Of a stretch of DNA of 64,000 bases, positions 11,043-23,524 are shown piece after piece. The notes beneath the pieces are model-generated. The model made no database searches. It saw nothing but the letters and a program-made list of their open reading frames with translations, and had not been told where the DNA came from. Every line of letters starts with the position of its first letter. Within the stretch, counting starts at the first letter, position 1. The stretch spans positions 3,306,630 to 3,370,629 of the forward strand of contig VZSE01006029.1 in assembly GCA_013398275.1 (NCBI GenBank). The letters are read 5' to 3'. This DNA is from Promerops cafer. Its lineage: Eukaryota > Chordata > Aves > Passeriformes > Nectariniidae. The position numbers and the translations under genes were made by a program.

Positions 11043-13265
11043 AGACACTCAATTGGTGTAAGCTGAAAATATCACTGGGAGGTGAGATTATCAGCTTGGT
11101 ACTTGAACAAACTGCATCAAAAAGCCTTGAGAAACCAATCTTTAAATTATATTCCTATGCAAACCTAAGTTTATAAAATCACTTATACTTCTTTTCTTTC
11201 AGACTGGCATAATACTTCTAAGGTATGACAAAATATGTACCTAAAGTTGTGTTCAAAGATCCAAATACATGACAAGATTTTTTAAAATTTAGTGAAGAAG
11301 GCACCTACCTACTATCTTTGGTAACCAGCTGATTTATTAAGACCTTCCAACAGGTTTTTGAGGCTTAGCTAGAGACATCTCTATCTGCAAATGTAGCTAG
11401 GATAGCTAATGTGAGAAGAATGAGGACAAAAAGAGTAGCAGTAAAATGTATACTAAATCTCCTTAATAATGTTTTTAAAGACTTTTTTCTATTAAAATTA
11501 CATATGTAGGTGTCATGCTGGTATGTTATAAAGCTTCATTGCTATTCAGCCAGAATGACCTGAATAGTTTATTCATTTTCCTGTGATGTAATGAATGGAA
11601 AAAAAAATGTTCAATGAGTGGCCAAGCTTCACGAATGATTTTTTTTGCATCATAATGCAAACTCACATTTATTTGTCTATTTAGTGCTGTGTGATCCTCT
11701 GGTCTTTTTATGACCAGTTAATAGGTGATAAACAAAGATAAAGATATCAGCATAAACTCAGTAAAAAACAGAGTCACCAGAACATATTATTTATGAAAAA
11801 ATGTTTGATGCAGTTCCCCTCATTACCAATGCTGCTAGAGGAATTAAGTTGTTTTACTGCAGTTAAACAGAAAGAATAAAAATGTTCACTAGTCATCTCT
11901 GATTGACTTTCAGGAGTTGAGGTCCTGTAAAATGGGTTTGTTAAGAAGCAACACCTTAACTCTGCCAGCTCCTTATCTTCCTGACAATACCTGTGTACAT
12001 TGCCTCTTGCTTTTACAAGTTGTATTGACGCATCACACTTTCAGATACATGAATGTACAGGGACAGGACATCAGGAAACACAGGAAATAAACACATGACA
12101 TAAAGCATTATAGGGTTACAGAAAGAGCTATAGGGTTACCTAAACACCCATGGTCTCAAAATCACTCCCTGGACATGTGTGCTGAAAGAGAGCTGGTGTT
12201 TGGAAAAGATGGAAATAAGGGCAAAAGCAGTGTGTGTGAATGGAATGACAGCAGGATGTTTCAGAAAGAGTTCCCTGATAAAACAGATTCTGTTTGCATA
12301 CAAAATCACTTTGGGGAAAGATAGTGGGTAGTTGTTAGAGTCTGCTGTAGACTTCCAGAGTTAAATTTGGATATGGATTGAGATGTTCAAGCCATTATTA
12401 CAGGGAGAAATTCTGCATAGAATTGTCTCATTATGGCAACCTCTTATTTGTCAGATATAGGCTGGAGAACAAGTGCTGCTGAATGCAGCCCAGATATTCC
12501 AGAGTGTGACAACTGACAGCTTTTCTGAGAGAAAGCAGAGAAGATTCTTTCTAAACTTAGTTATGGAAAGTATAGAGGTTGTTACAGGACATCTAATTGT
12601 AGCAAAATAGCATTGAATCACATAAATGTTGGTTTAGTTTATATAAAATGGAGGGATAAACAAAAATAGATCTGTTGGTAAACAGAATTGTAGAGAAATG
12701 AGTGAAGACAGCAGAAGTTAATTATTCTGTTCCCCACTTCTCTGTGGGGGAGACTTGGATTTTCTTTGAGGCAAAGCACAGAAAGATTTCTGGAGCTTTT
12801 GAGCACTGAAACCCAAAAACTTTGAGAAAAATAAAGCCTCAAAACCTACCTCAGAAATGGTTCTTTGATGGAAATGAAAAAAAAAAGAATGATGAGCAAT
12901 AAAGGTTGTGCTTTAAAGGACAATTTTCCATAAGGGCTCTTGAAATAAGGGCTCAATGACAGAGCCAGCTGATAGAAAATAAGGACAGCAAGGAAATCTG
13001 TATTACTGTAGATGGAAGCAAAACTCAAAGTTCCTTGTTTTCACCCAGTGCATCCAAAACCTCTCAGGATTCAAAATATGTCAACATATGAAATCCTGCT
13101 GTTGGTGAGAAGCATCTTAAGTATCCCCACTCAGAACTGGTGCCATGTGACTGAAAAGGAGGCATGTCACAATCACCTGGCTGGAGCAGGACTACAATGC
13201 AGGCTTCAATACAACACAAAGCTTTAGAGCAGCTTTTAAAGCGGTAACTAACTGAAAAAAAGGTA
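11043..13265. other. Unique AT-rich intron
   Basis: No repeat family or gene was recognised apart from a short 20-bp-period duplication (TATAGGGTTAC at 12109 and 12129). Confidence 0.5.
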
Positions 13266-13267
13266 AA

Positions 13268-13405
13268 TCTAGAACCATAGGATGGCTTGGGTTGGAAGGG
13301 ACCTTAGAGGTCATCTAGTTCCAAATCTCTGCCATGGGCAGGGACAACTTTCAGGAACATCAGATTCCTCAAAGGCCCTGTCCAACCTGGCCTTGAAACA
13401 TGGAA
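13268..13405 (-). mobile_element. CR1 LINE 3' end, antisense, strongly 5'-truncated
   Basis: The sequence starts ACCATAGGATGGCTTGGG and continues with GTTGGAAGGGACC, a TCATCTAGTTCC block and CCATGGGCAGGGACAAC. It ends near GGCCTTGAAACA. This is the characteristic avian CR1 3' end read in reverse. Confidence 0.95.
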
Positions 13406-15865
13406 GTGTATGAAAAAGAATGGATACATTAAAAATGAAATAGATCATAAGAGAGATACAGAGTCTAGAATACCTCTGTACCTTTCTTTTACAACCCCTT
13501 TCTCAACAAGTAAAATGTGGCAGATCTAATCTATCAAATGGCAGAATGATGGCTACAATGCTAATGGGAAAGTGCTGGTGACGCTTGAGAGGTTAGGCAA
13601 TAGTAGAAGAGAAATAAGGCAGGTAAAGGAACTAATTAAAGAAAGATACTGCAGATTATGTTGAAATGCTAATAAAGAACCCTTGGGGTGGAGTAGAGTT
13701 ACTCTTACTTTTTCAATACTGATTTCACTTGGAACCAATCTTGTCTGAATACTTCTCTTAATGACCTTTGTTTAAAACATAATGCACTAGTAGGTGTTTG
13801 GGAGATATTGTCAATGTAGGAAAGGAGAGTGATATGTGGAAAAATCAGGGGCACCTTGCACTCTGGAAAAGTAGAAAATAGATGAAATTTCATTACATGC
13901 ATTTAGTTGCTAGTACATTTTTTAATGTAATTGAAGACCCATCAGAGTGACATGACACCAGAAGAGCCTGCGTGTTTTAAAAGATCATGAAATAACTAGA
14001 ATTAACTAGTCCAATACCTGAGTGAACAGGGAATTACAACGCTAGATCATACCTAGTGAGATATTGCCATGAGAAATATGGGAGCTCTGGATGAATGTCA
14101 TCTGGAGTCTTCTGTGCAGTGCTGGTCATCTGTATATACCAAAGATGAATTGAGACTGGGACTGAGGAAGAAAAAGTCTATGAAGAAAATTCAGAACCTC
14201 TCATGAGACGAGAGAATGCACAGCAGGAGGAATGATTCCACTTTTCCATCAAAGTATCCCTTATTCCCTAATCCCATTTGTCACTCACAACAGTCCCACT
14301 GGGCAGGGGAAAGCAGTGCAATTCCTTGTCTGGAAGGATGCATATTTGGGATGACTGGTGGCTGGTATGTAATAAAAAAATATTGGCTGAAGTCTGACTG
14401 CTTTTTCCTGTAGTGGAGGCTCTCCATTTTAAAATTTTTTTTTAAAATTAGAATTATTTTTATTTATTTTTTCTTTGTATTGATTGCTTTTTTTTACAAC
14501 ATTTAAGAAAAAATAATTATCTTTGAGATGTTGGTTGTTCTCTTATACTTGAATGAAATACTACAATGGATTAGAAGTTCTTAAAAGCAGGATTAAAGGA
14601 CAGAAATGGGCTCTATAATTGTACGAACCCCATTTCCTTAGGGAACAAGTGTAAAACCAGGGATGGCACAAGAATAAATATACACAGACTGCTGATAAAA
14701 TTAAAAAGTCAAGACAGGCATCAGCAGGTCTCTATCAATCAGAGAATTAAACTTTCAACTGGTATATTAGATACTAAGGGTATAACTAGTTTTAAGATTG
14801 TAATCAGGTTATGAAATGGATTATGTGACACAATTGCCTTCAGGAAGTGCTCTCCTGAACTATCAGAAACAAGGGTATGCTAATATGATGGCTCTATCCT
14901 AATGAGCACAAGATAACATTTTTAAAATTTGCAAAAGGACCTGCAGATCAGTTTAAGGGTCATTTCCAGAAAACACATTTACTCCGTAGTATATCATACT
15001 TGTTGATCCTTGTCACTGCAAATCTGTTTTGCCAAGTATCAAGCAGAATCTGTAACTATAGGTTGCTCTGTTTTAGTTTCTCTGGGGAAAGGTTGGGTGC
15101 TGGACTGCAGTGATGCAGAACCTTGACAGCACAGAGAAAAGTAATGGCAACTTGCCCAGAACTCAAGTGCTGCACCTGATTTCCATACACATATACATTG
15201 AAATGTATAAAATATTGCATCAGAATGCTTTTTATGTAATTTATTTATTTATTTATACGGCACTGCAAGTGTAGGCAGCATTTTACAGAGCAATCCAAAA
15301 TTGCTGTGAAGGCAACAAAAAAAGAAAAGCTGTGCAAAAGCATAACTTTGTCCACACAAAAAAATTGTGGACTTAAATGATATTCAGTTTACTGTGCTGA
15401 TATGAAAAGAGTATGAATTCCTGATGCACAAAGTTGAGCTTTGCCAGAGGATTTTTTTTAATCAACTAGTTAACATCGTAATTTGTTTCTGCCAGATAGA
15501 GTTAGGACCTATCAGCCATGTCATAAACTGCTATAAAGTCTCCAAGCTTTTTCTTCAGCTCAGGCAGGAGCAGCAATTTGTTTGGAGTAGAAGGATTGGA
15601 GAATGGTGCTTGGTGGCACTGTAAACTTTTGTACACTGGCTGCAGTGTCAGCATATGAACAGTGCAGGGGTTCCAACAGAGTTGGTAGAAAATGGGAAAA
15701 TGTTTGGCCAGGGAGATTTCCTGGAAATTCATTTTCAGCAGAGTCCAGTAGGTCTGTGGTGTGTGGTGACTTCAGTGAAACTTGATGAATTTATAAACTG
15801 GTCTGAACTTTTCATTTTGCTTCTGGCACTACTGTCAGTCCGCATTAAGAAATGCAGCTTTATAT
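13406..15865. other. Unique AT-rich intron
   Basis: Contains an A/T low-complexity stretch at about 14425-14475 and a short TTTA run near 15238-15256. No gene or repeat family was recognised. Confidence 0.5.
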
Positions 15866-15872
15866 GACATAA

Positions 15873-15914
15873 ACTTTGATTAGACTTTGATTAAACTTTG
15901 ATAGAGACTTTGAT
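15873..15914. promoter_or_regulatory. Tandem array of four ACTTTGAT motifs (TCF/LEF-like sites)
   Basis: Exact ACTTTGAT copies start at 15873, 15884, 15895 and 15907, so spacing is 11, 11 and 12 bp. CTTTGAT matches the known core bound by TCF/LEF HMG-box factors. Function is inferred only from the motif and its regular spacing; a neutral decayed minisatellite is equally possible. Confidence 0.4.
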
Positions 15915-15919
15915 TAATA

Positions 15920-18900
15920 GCACTGTATGGAGAAGCCAGAACAAACCTCCCAGGGGCTGATGAAGAAAAAATTGTCAATGCAGTAAACAGGAATGAGGAG
16001 CTAATCTATAATTTAAGCAATGTGTTAATTAATACAGTATAAATAATGAAATCTATGGTAAATCCAGAGAGTAATCTTGTCTATCTGCTCATCTAGGTGT
16101 AGTTAGAACACCATACCCTTGAATAGGAAAGTAGTATCTGTATGATAACTGATGGGAGTCTCTTTCCAATCAGATGGTCAGCAGGATTTTTTGCTTGCTG
16201 GAGCTTACTCATTTTAAGATGAGAAACCTTTCTAAAATCAAATGGCATAGTGGGAAAACCAAAGTAAGTAAAAGAAGAGTGCCAAGGGATGACTGCTAGT
16301 CTGTGGGCAGGAGTCCAAGATGAGGAGCCCTGACCTTCCTTACCTACCCTGATGCTGTGTCCTCCCTTGCCTCCCCAGGGCTGGCATTACCCATTGTGTA
16401 ATATCCCCCTGTCCCAGGGGGCTCGGCTCTGCTCGGAGCAAAGGCAAGAGAAAAGAGGAAGGAATTACTTATTTCAAGGCACATCAGCCAGTCTTCTAGA
16501 GAGCAGATATTTCTTCAAACTCAAAGGAATTACCAGAGTGGAAAAGGTGGAAGCACAGCTCCAGTTTAGTCCACTGTCACACTGAAGTTGTTGTCTTCTT
16601 GAGAAATTAGCACCTAGAAATCATCAGCTTCCTCCACAAGCAATTTCACTCCTTAAATTCAGGTGAGACCTGTCTGCTGGTTGTAGGCAGAATAAGAACA
16701 AACATTGTCCTATATGTGCCAGTTTTGATGAAATCTTACAGAAGAACCAGATATTTAGATAACATTTAGCTATTGTTTTACTATTACTCGGATATCTCTG
16801 GATGAGGATGCAGAAGAGAGATGACAATCCATAAGGAGTGTCGATGGCCTCCCACACAAGCCTTGCTCTGCTGCAGGGTCATGATACAGGGGTACACAAT
16901 CCTTGCTAGAAGCTTACACTGCAGTTTTAAAATTCATGCCTGGGGAGCCCAGGCCAGTTCTAAAGGATCCCTGTGGTGCATCCTCAGGGACTTTTGAAGT
17001 GGTCCTTAGTGCAGTGCATGGGAGATTGAGAGGGAAGGTTTTGCAGATATTACACAATACTTTGGATGATCCCCATCAAGATGCATGTACAGGTCTGCAC
17101 GTATTTCTTACCTTGGTTAGCAGGGCTTAGTTACTGAAATAAGAAATAGTCTGAACAAAGCCAACACCCATTACAAAACTTGGAATCTTCAGTAACACTG
17201 ATAGCATTCTCCTGTTGGGAATAATGCTATTTTGTTGCATTTGGAATCGAAAATATAGAATTTCATATATAAAAATACTTAAAAGTTTTTCTTGCAGTAA
17301 TTAATGGATTAATATTAGAAATACTCTGTTTACAGACCATTCATTTCCCATGCCAAATTTGTGGTTTGTGAAAGTCATAAACTTTTAAGAAGATGGTTAA
17401 GTGATGTCACTTAACAATTCTCATAATAACTTTGTCCTGTGGGACAGAGAACAAAAAGAACAACAATAAAAAACCAGTAGCATTCCCTAAACAAGGAAAA
17501 TCAATCAAACACCCTGTTTATTGATCCATGCTGGAAATCTCTCTAACAGGCTCAGTGAGTGGATAGCTAGCTGAAGCAAATACTTCATGGCTGGGCCTTT
17601 TAAAACACTCATTTGTAGCATAATGCCACTGAGAAAAATTATGCTCTTCTTATGCAGCCTCACAGCTAATCCACCATCCTATGGTGCAATGCATTAGCCT
17701 TATCATTTCTTTAAGAAAGGAGAGAGAACAGAGAAAAGATTTTCACAGCTGGCAAGATGCTAAAACATATTAGCTTTTATCGTGAGAGTATAATGGTACT
17801 ACTGTTTAAGAAAATGCTACCACCTTGTTTAATTTTCTTAGATTTTTTAAATGGATCCTTTTCTCTGTGGAAGTTAGAAGAAAATGGGGGAAGAGAGCGT
17901 AAGTAAATACCTTCAACCTTCTCAGCTGAAATCCATAATTATAGTTTTATTACTTTCTAGTTTCTGATACATAGGTTACACAGAGCTGATTGCAAGCTGC
18001 AGAAACCATTTTTGCCTTTTAAATTGAGGCATTTCAGGTCTTCTCTAATTAACAACCACTTGCAGAGTGTATCACAGACTTAGTGCCTACTCACCAGGCT
18101 CATTTCTCAGAGACAGATCTGTTATTTCACTAAAATGAGGATGAGAGGCATTCTGTATTAATAGTTTATGAAGATAGCTAAATTATAACTGACCATACGG
18201 TATTCTGTCTATGTTCTTCTCCTAAGTCTTTCTCTGGACTTGCTTTTTCTGAAGAGACAAATCTTGAAATGATTATACCTTCTCCACAATGACAATAGTT
18301 TGAATTTGTTGCTGTGGGGCCTCATCATTTTGAGAAATAGCAGTAGGAAGTGCATAGGCAAACTTCCTTGTGCAGAACACCAACTAATTAAAATAGAAAC
18401 TTTGGTTTTCTTTTCCCATTAAGGTGGCAGAGTTTTAGATCTAACAAAACAAAAATACAGGAAGAAGTACAGCCCTTTATTACCTGACAGTTCAGAGCTC
18501 TGTAAAGGTAAAGCCTCTGATTTATCCACAGGAAACTGCCCAGGATCAAGATCTTCACACAGTTACCCACTTTGTGCCCAGTCCTTTTTTACCCCATCAG
18601 ACTCACTGCATGTTACTCCTAATAAGCTAACCAGACCCAACATTTTCTTGGAGCAAGGTGCTGTCACATTTTCTTCTTGTACAGTGGTGAGCACATGAGC
18701 TGTTCCTTAAAAGCAAATGATAAAAATTCTGCATTTCCTTCCTCCCTCTGTCCCTCTGATTCTCCCCTCCTCCCTTCACTCCTCACTGCCTCATGGCATT
18801 TTTGTCACCTTCTGGATTCCAAGTTCTCATTCACTTCATTCCCTTGTTAAAAAATTCTGTCCAGGTCCAGCCAGAAGGCAAAACAATGGCACAATACAAA

Positions 18901-19596
18901 AGGATAGCTGTCAGATAGCCAAAAGCAGCATGAAAAAAGAAATAGCGAATGAGATATTCTAATATCTGTATCACAGACTGACAAAGCCATATAGCTGGAC
19001 ATATGCACGCATTTACCATTTTAAAGAAGTAACCATGCTTGCTGAAAGCATCAACCTTAGAAGGAAACCCAGAGCTTGAAGGAATGAGTACTGCTCAAGA
19101 GATGATTTGTATTATTTCAGATACCACGGCCGAGAACTGATGGGCATAAATATTGGCATTTTCTTCACAGAACTGCTGTTATCTCCTGTGCCGTCTCCTG
19201 TTTTGCATAATGCCATCTGAACCTCATTACTGCAGTTTGCAGGGTTTTGAAAATTCACAGAAAAAAGCATAGGGAGAAGAGTAATAGTTTGATTGATGCA
19301 ATTTTCACATTGGCCCAGTGGATAATCAGAAGAGCTCTTCTATTACAAGGACATGCAGAAAGCAAAACATTATAAATCCTACCCAAAACCCAGGGCCATT
19401 AAGAAAGGCTAAAAAAACCTCTAATAACACAGGCTTGCTTGACAGAGTTATTGTTAACAGCTAAATAGCAGCTAGCAGGCAGAATCTGCTCTTCTGCCAG
19501 GACTACAAGGCACACAGCAGTCTGAACGAAGGATAAATATGTACGTGTGAAAATTACATCTTCCAAAAATGATAAAAAAATAAATAGATTAAATGA
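15920..19596. other. Unique intron next to XKR4 exon 2
   Basis: No repeat family or additional exon was recognised. A pyrimidine-rich stretch lies at about 18735-18790. The frames near 16350-16590 and 16900-17130 have no recognisable domain. Confidence 0.5.
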
Positions 19597-19607
19597 ACCC
19601 CTACCTT
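19597..19607 (-). promoter_or_regulatory. XKR4: Splice donor of XKR4 exon 2
   Basis: On the minus strand the sequence is CAAG|GTAGGGG, with GT at 19604-19603. The split leaves a phase-1 junction. The next codon starts with G, as expected for the glycine that follows LQALQ in XKR4. Confidence 0.9.
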
Positions 19608-19804
19608 GGAGAGCCTGGAGTGTACGAGTCTGTACAACAATACAGAGTTGCAGGACCAGCTGTGGAGCACTTTCCAGAAAGGTGGCTAGCAAATGCAGCA
19701 TACTCACATCTGCATACTCATACACCATTTTCCAATAAAACCGCCATCTGTCATTCTCTCCACTCTGTCGACTCCGGATACCCAAGTACATCGTGTGAAA
19801 ATAC
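19605..19804 (-). CDS. XKR4: XKR4 exon 2 (internal coding exon, XK-related protein 4)
   Basis: This is an internal exon of an XK-family membrane protein. XKR4 is known as a caspase-activated plasma-membrane phospholipid scramblase that exposes phosphatidylserine in apoptotic cells and is expressed mainly in brain. On the minus strand the acceptor is a pyrimidine-rich run ending TTTCATTTCCAG; the donor reads CAAG|GTAGGG. The exon is 200 bp: one base finishing the previous codon, 66 codons, then the G of a split codon. This suits exon 2 of the three-exon XKR4 gene. The peptide starts YFHTMYLGIRSRQSGEND, followed by a charged WRFYWKMVYEY segment and a hydrophobic helix with the family-conserved LESAPQLVLQL motif (about exon residues 34-56). 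From memory it is nearly identical to mammalian XKR4 and clearly further from XKR6 or XKR7. No stop or frameshift is present. The open frame continues past the donor into intron, but that extension has no XK similarity. Exons 1 and 3 are not in this window. Confidence 0.95.
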
Positions 19805-19830
19805 CTGGAAATGAAAGAGAGTGGTTATAG
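19805..19830 (-). promoter_or_regulatory. XKR4: Splice acceptor of XKR4 exon 2
   Basis: On the minus strand this is a pyrimidine-rich tract (CACTCTCTTTCATTTCCAG) ending in AG at 19806-19805, directly before the coding frame that matches XKR4. It fixes the 5' edge of the exon at 19804. Confidence 0.9.
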
Positions 19831-22495
19831 AAGCACAGAATGATATTTTAAGCGTTATACTTCTGCTTGCAAATAACATTTTGTTCAATGTACTTCAAAA
19901 TAATTAACATTTATTTAAAAAGAGTGTTGCGTTTCAATTTATAGGAGTTGATGTGATAAGAGTAAACTAAACTGAAGACAAGATTAGCCTTTATAAGGCC
20001 ATTAAATAACTTAGCATTGTCTTATTTGTTAAATAGTATTTCTTTCATGGACCCAGTTTTCTAATCTGAAATATACGGATGATATCTTGATTATATGGCC
20101 TTCCTCAGAGGTTTTGCAAATAATGAGAGGAACAAAACTGACTTTTTAATGAGAACCTGCAAAGAACTAATCTCCTTCTGCATGGTTCTATTAGGACTTG
20201 GAGGACCACCTGTACTGCAAGTCTGAGGTGGTCTTAGCCTGTAGCACTGCTACGGCTGAGCTTATTGTTCTGCTTTCCCACCCATCTAATGCACTGAGTA
20301 TTTCAGATACTGCCAAATATATAGGGGTTTTTTTTGCTCATCTTTTGATTATTTTAGTTGGAGAGAATATGTAGCTGTGAGTTCCTATTTTAGGAGGCGT
20401 GGAGATCTGGCTGTGGGTTCCCTTGGAGATCAGAAATGACTCACTACGGCATCTCCCATGCAGCAGCAGGAGCCAGGAACCCAACAGGCAGCTGCTGCTC
20501 CCCGTAGTAACCAGCAGGTAAAGGTAGCAATAGGCAAAGCCTCTCAGCTCTCGTGGCCGGTGTAATCAGCAGGAAAAACACTTGGCAAGCAGCTCAATAA
20601 GTAGATTTTGGCGGGTGCAGGAGTAATGAGTGGTTTTAGGAAGCAAGGGAGGTCTTCTGAAGACTAGTACCCAGATGATGTGATGCCTGTGGTGACTCTT
20701 GCAGAGCTTGCAGCAGCCTCCCATGACACACCTGAGTCACAGCACAGTGATCACTCTGGGTGGCCTTTGATCCACTCTGTTACTCTGATCTGATCTCAGT
20801 TATTCTGTGTCAGAAAAGCTCCCACATTGTTCTACAATTTTAGTTCCAAACTAAATTAAGGCTGGCTGAAAAAATCCCCAGTGTCACTTAATGAAAAAAT
20901 TTGAAGATTAAGGTATTGTTTTGCATCAGGGTGCCTTGTGTCCTACAGTAGTACCCTGGGGGGCTACTAACTGATGTGGATCTTTGTTTCTCTTTTTCTT
21001 GAGTTATCTTTCATATCCTGTTCCTGACAGCATTTTCTTATGATATTTTTAATATGTTTTCACAGCATTTTTTTTGAGATCCTATTTTATAATTAGAAAA
21101 ACTTTAGTAAATTTTAAGCATTTTCAATATGAATTGTTCTAATTAGTTAAGCTAAAGTATTTAGTTTTCTTCTTTCCACAAGCTCGTCTTAAAACCCTTT
21201 TCAAAACTGGTAGAGCATGGTGAATGGTGAAATCTCTTTTACAAAGTTTGCGTGGAATCTGGAATCTTTAATCTCTGCTCAGCTGTAACTCTGGAGGTGT
21301 CTTATGCTGATGAGAAGACTTTTGGCTTCTGACTGGCAAAGAGCCCAAGACTTGGATGCCCCCTTGAAGAATGACGCAATGCACCCTTGTACCCAACACA
21401 CACTCTGCTGCAGAGCAGCAGTTTTTATTCAGGAATATTCACCAGACAAAACCAGGGACTAGCACAGAGAAACAGCTGAGAGGACAGATCTGAGCCTGCA
21501 TCATTTCTCTTGACAATGCACATCACAGCAATATAAAAGGAAAACACATTAAACTCACATTTAAATTAAAATCACACCAGGTGGCTTTGAATTTTATCAA
21601 AGTCCCATGTGGGAGTGAAGCAGCAATGAACTGCTCAGAGACTGAGACCACAGAGGTACAGTAAACAAGACACCAACTGTAACTCTCATGCAAAACACTG
21701 AGCAGGTCTAGATGGGTCAGAGCTTGATGGGATAACTGGGGCTCTCTGGTGTCTTTGGGGTTAGGTAAAGTGAAATGGCCTGCTGCCCAGATCTGAAAGC
21801 CACTGAGCTGGAAAGGCATCTTTCGCTGCACAGTTCTGTTAATGGGGTCCATTGGACCCACAGGTTCTCAGTCACGATCCATTTATTTGTTCCTAGACCA
21901 CTCATTAAAGTCCTGCAGCACAACAAGGACAGGTATGGCTAGTATTTCTTTCTGCAGTTTATTGTTTGGGTGGGGTTTTTTTGTCCTGCCTAACATGTCC
22001 TCCCAAGGGGCACACCTTGGAACATTGCACATAGTGGGAGCAGACAGCATCTTCAACATCATTCTTTTAAGATATCACTACCCCTTGCTATAAATTCCTG
22101 AAGGAGCTGTGGCTGCTGAAAGTTGTGCCAGGAGGCTCTAGCTCTGCCAGTGGAGCCATCTGCAACTTCAGTTCTACAGCATTTGTACAAAAAATACTTT
22201 TCCTATTACAAAAATGACATACTGTGGCAGGTGAGGACCCCTAGGGTTCTTTACCTGCTCTGAAGAGTGCTTGTGCATGGCAAATATGTTGTGATTAATG
22301 AACCCGTATGGAAATATTTCCTCTCCCATTGCACTTTATTGTGAAACACTGGCAGTGAGTTATTGGGGACTGGGGAATCATTGCTCTTTGTCTACTTAGC
22401 TCTCTGCAATTTAAACACAAGACGGAGAGGAGGAAGATACTTTCTGTTTTTTACACACTGGGGACCAAATTTCAGCCTAGGGTGGTATTTTTTTT
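19830..22495. other. Intron 1 sequence near the exon, no repeat family recognised
   Basis: Mostly unique. A minus-strand AATAAA (TTTATT at 21424-21429) follows two overlapping minus-strand frames at 21523-21926. Neither frame is recognised; see the findings. Confidence 0.45.
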
Positions 22496-22499
22496 CTGT

Positions 22500-22690
22500 C
22501 CTTTCAATTTTGGCCAAATTAATTGCAGGCTGAAATGAGCATTTACACACATAATTACTGTCACTGATTTATAGGCACAATCAGGTGATTAGACAGCTAA
22601 ACGTTCTGATTTGCATCCACAATTAATTGCACCAGCAATTGATGCTAGGTGTGCAAATTAGCAGTTATTAAAATAAAAAGAAGGTCTCAT
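22500..22690. promoter_or_regulatory. Candidate conserved noncoding element, rich in homeodomain and POU motifs
   Basis: This unique, non-repetitive AT-rich stretch has many ATTA/TAAT cores. They include AAATTAATTGC near 22517, the palindrome CAATTAATTG at 22620-22629 and GCAAATTAGC near 22653. A perfect POU octamer ATTTGCAT lies at 22609-22616. This texture is common in developmental enhancers, but conservation cannot be seen from one sequence. Confidence 0.3.
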
Positions 22691-23524
22691 AAAATGATTC
22701 ATATATCAAAGACACTTTTTTCTGATAGTGAAATATAGAAGGAAAAAAAATGGGAGAAAGTGCTTTGTTGTAGTGGCTTCCAAATATAGCTCAACACTGC
22801 AGTAATGACACATTCCATTTTATATATATATGCATTATGTAATTCCACCTCAGACACCCTCACTGGAGGTCTATTGTCAGCAAATGCCATACAGACACAG
22901 TCAGAGGTAGTTCCTGATTTAAAACGTTTTTATATTTTGGTGTTCTGGTATTGTTTTGGTGGAAATTCACATTTTTGAATCCCGGTTGTGACTCTTATAT
23001 ACAGTTATTCCAGAAAGATATAGGAAAAAGTAGTATAGAGATCTGCATTGCAATATGTCTTAGGTAGATTGATGTCAATGAACCTGAAAGAGCAGATGTG
23101 AACATCGTTATTTTGGTTCTGATTTCATTCAGTCAACTACAGTCTTCTGCTGGTGCTTTACAAATATACAAAAACTGCCTATCCATGTTCCCAAAGAGCA
23201 ACTAATTGATATGAAAAGAATGAAAAAGAGTGAAGAATTGAGATTTAGAGCACCTGACAAAAAAAAAGGGAAAAGAAGCAGAAATGGGAGGTGTGGTAAC
23301 AACACTGCCATCTAGTAAAGTAACTACTTTGTCTAATAAATCAAGTTTATCTTAAAGTTTCTTATTTCACTAGAAGAGTAAAACCAAATAAAAACCCACC
23401 ACTCCACCCACTCCACAAAAAGACCCTACAATTTCATAGCTCTCTTGTATGTGGAGAAAAACTTAGATGTAACTGAGTTTCTTAGAGATTTTGCAGTTAG
23501 AAGATTATGAAACCTCTCCTGTGA

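Larger units (their letters stand above)
1..19604 (-). other. XKR4: XKR4 intron 2 (partial; 3' side runs off the left edge)
   Basis: This is sequence downstream of the exon 2 donor in the direction of the gene. No frame on either strand encodes the long third exon of XKR4, which carries the last membrane segments and the cytoplasmic tail with its caspase site. The intron is therefore longer than 19.6 kb. It holds one LTR-like element, three CR1 segments or pairs, microsatellites and AT-rich unique DNA, all listed separately. Confidence 0.85.

Noticed and set aside
12109..12139. Two TATAGGGTTAC words as interstitial telomere repeat
   Set aside because: Only two short partial matches 20 bp apart, with no TTAGGG array.
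12846..12866. Minus-strand AG|GTAGGT as a recursive splice site in the long intron
   Set aside because: It lacks the strong pyrimidine tract expected of recursive sites. Similar words near 22252 and 54640 fail for the same reason.
19399..19602. Continuation of the XKR4 frame past the donor
   Set aside because: A good GT donor sits at 19604, and the downstream residues have no XK-family similarity; they are intron read-through until a chance stop.
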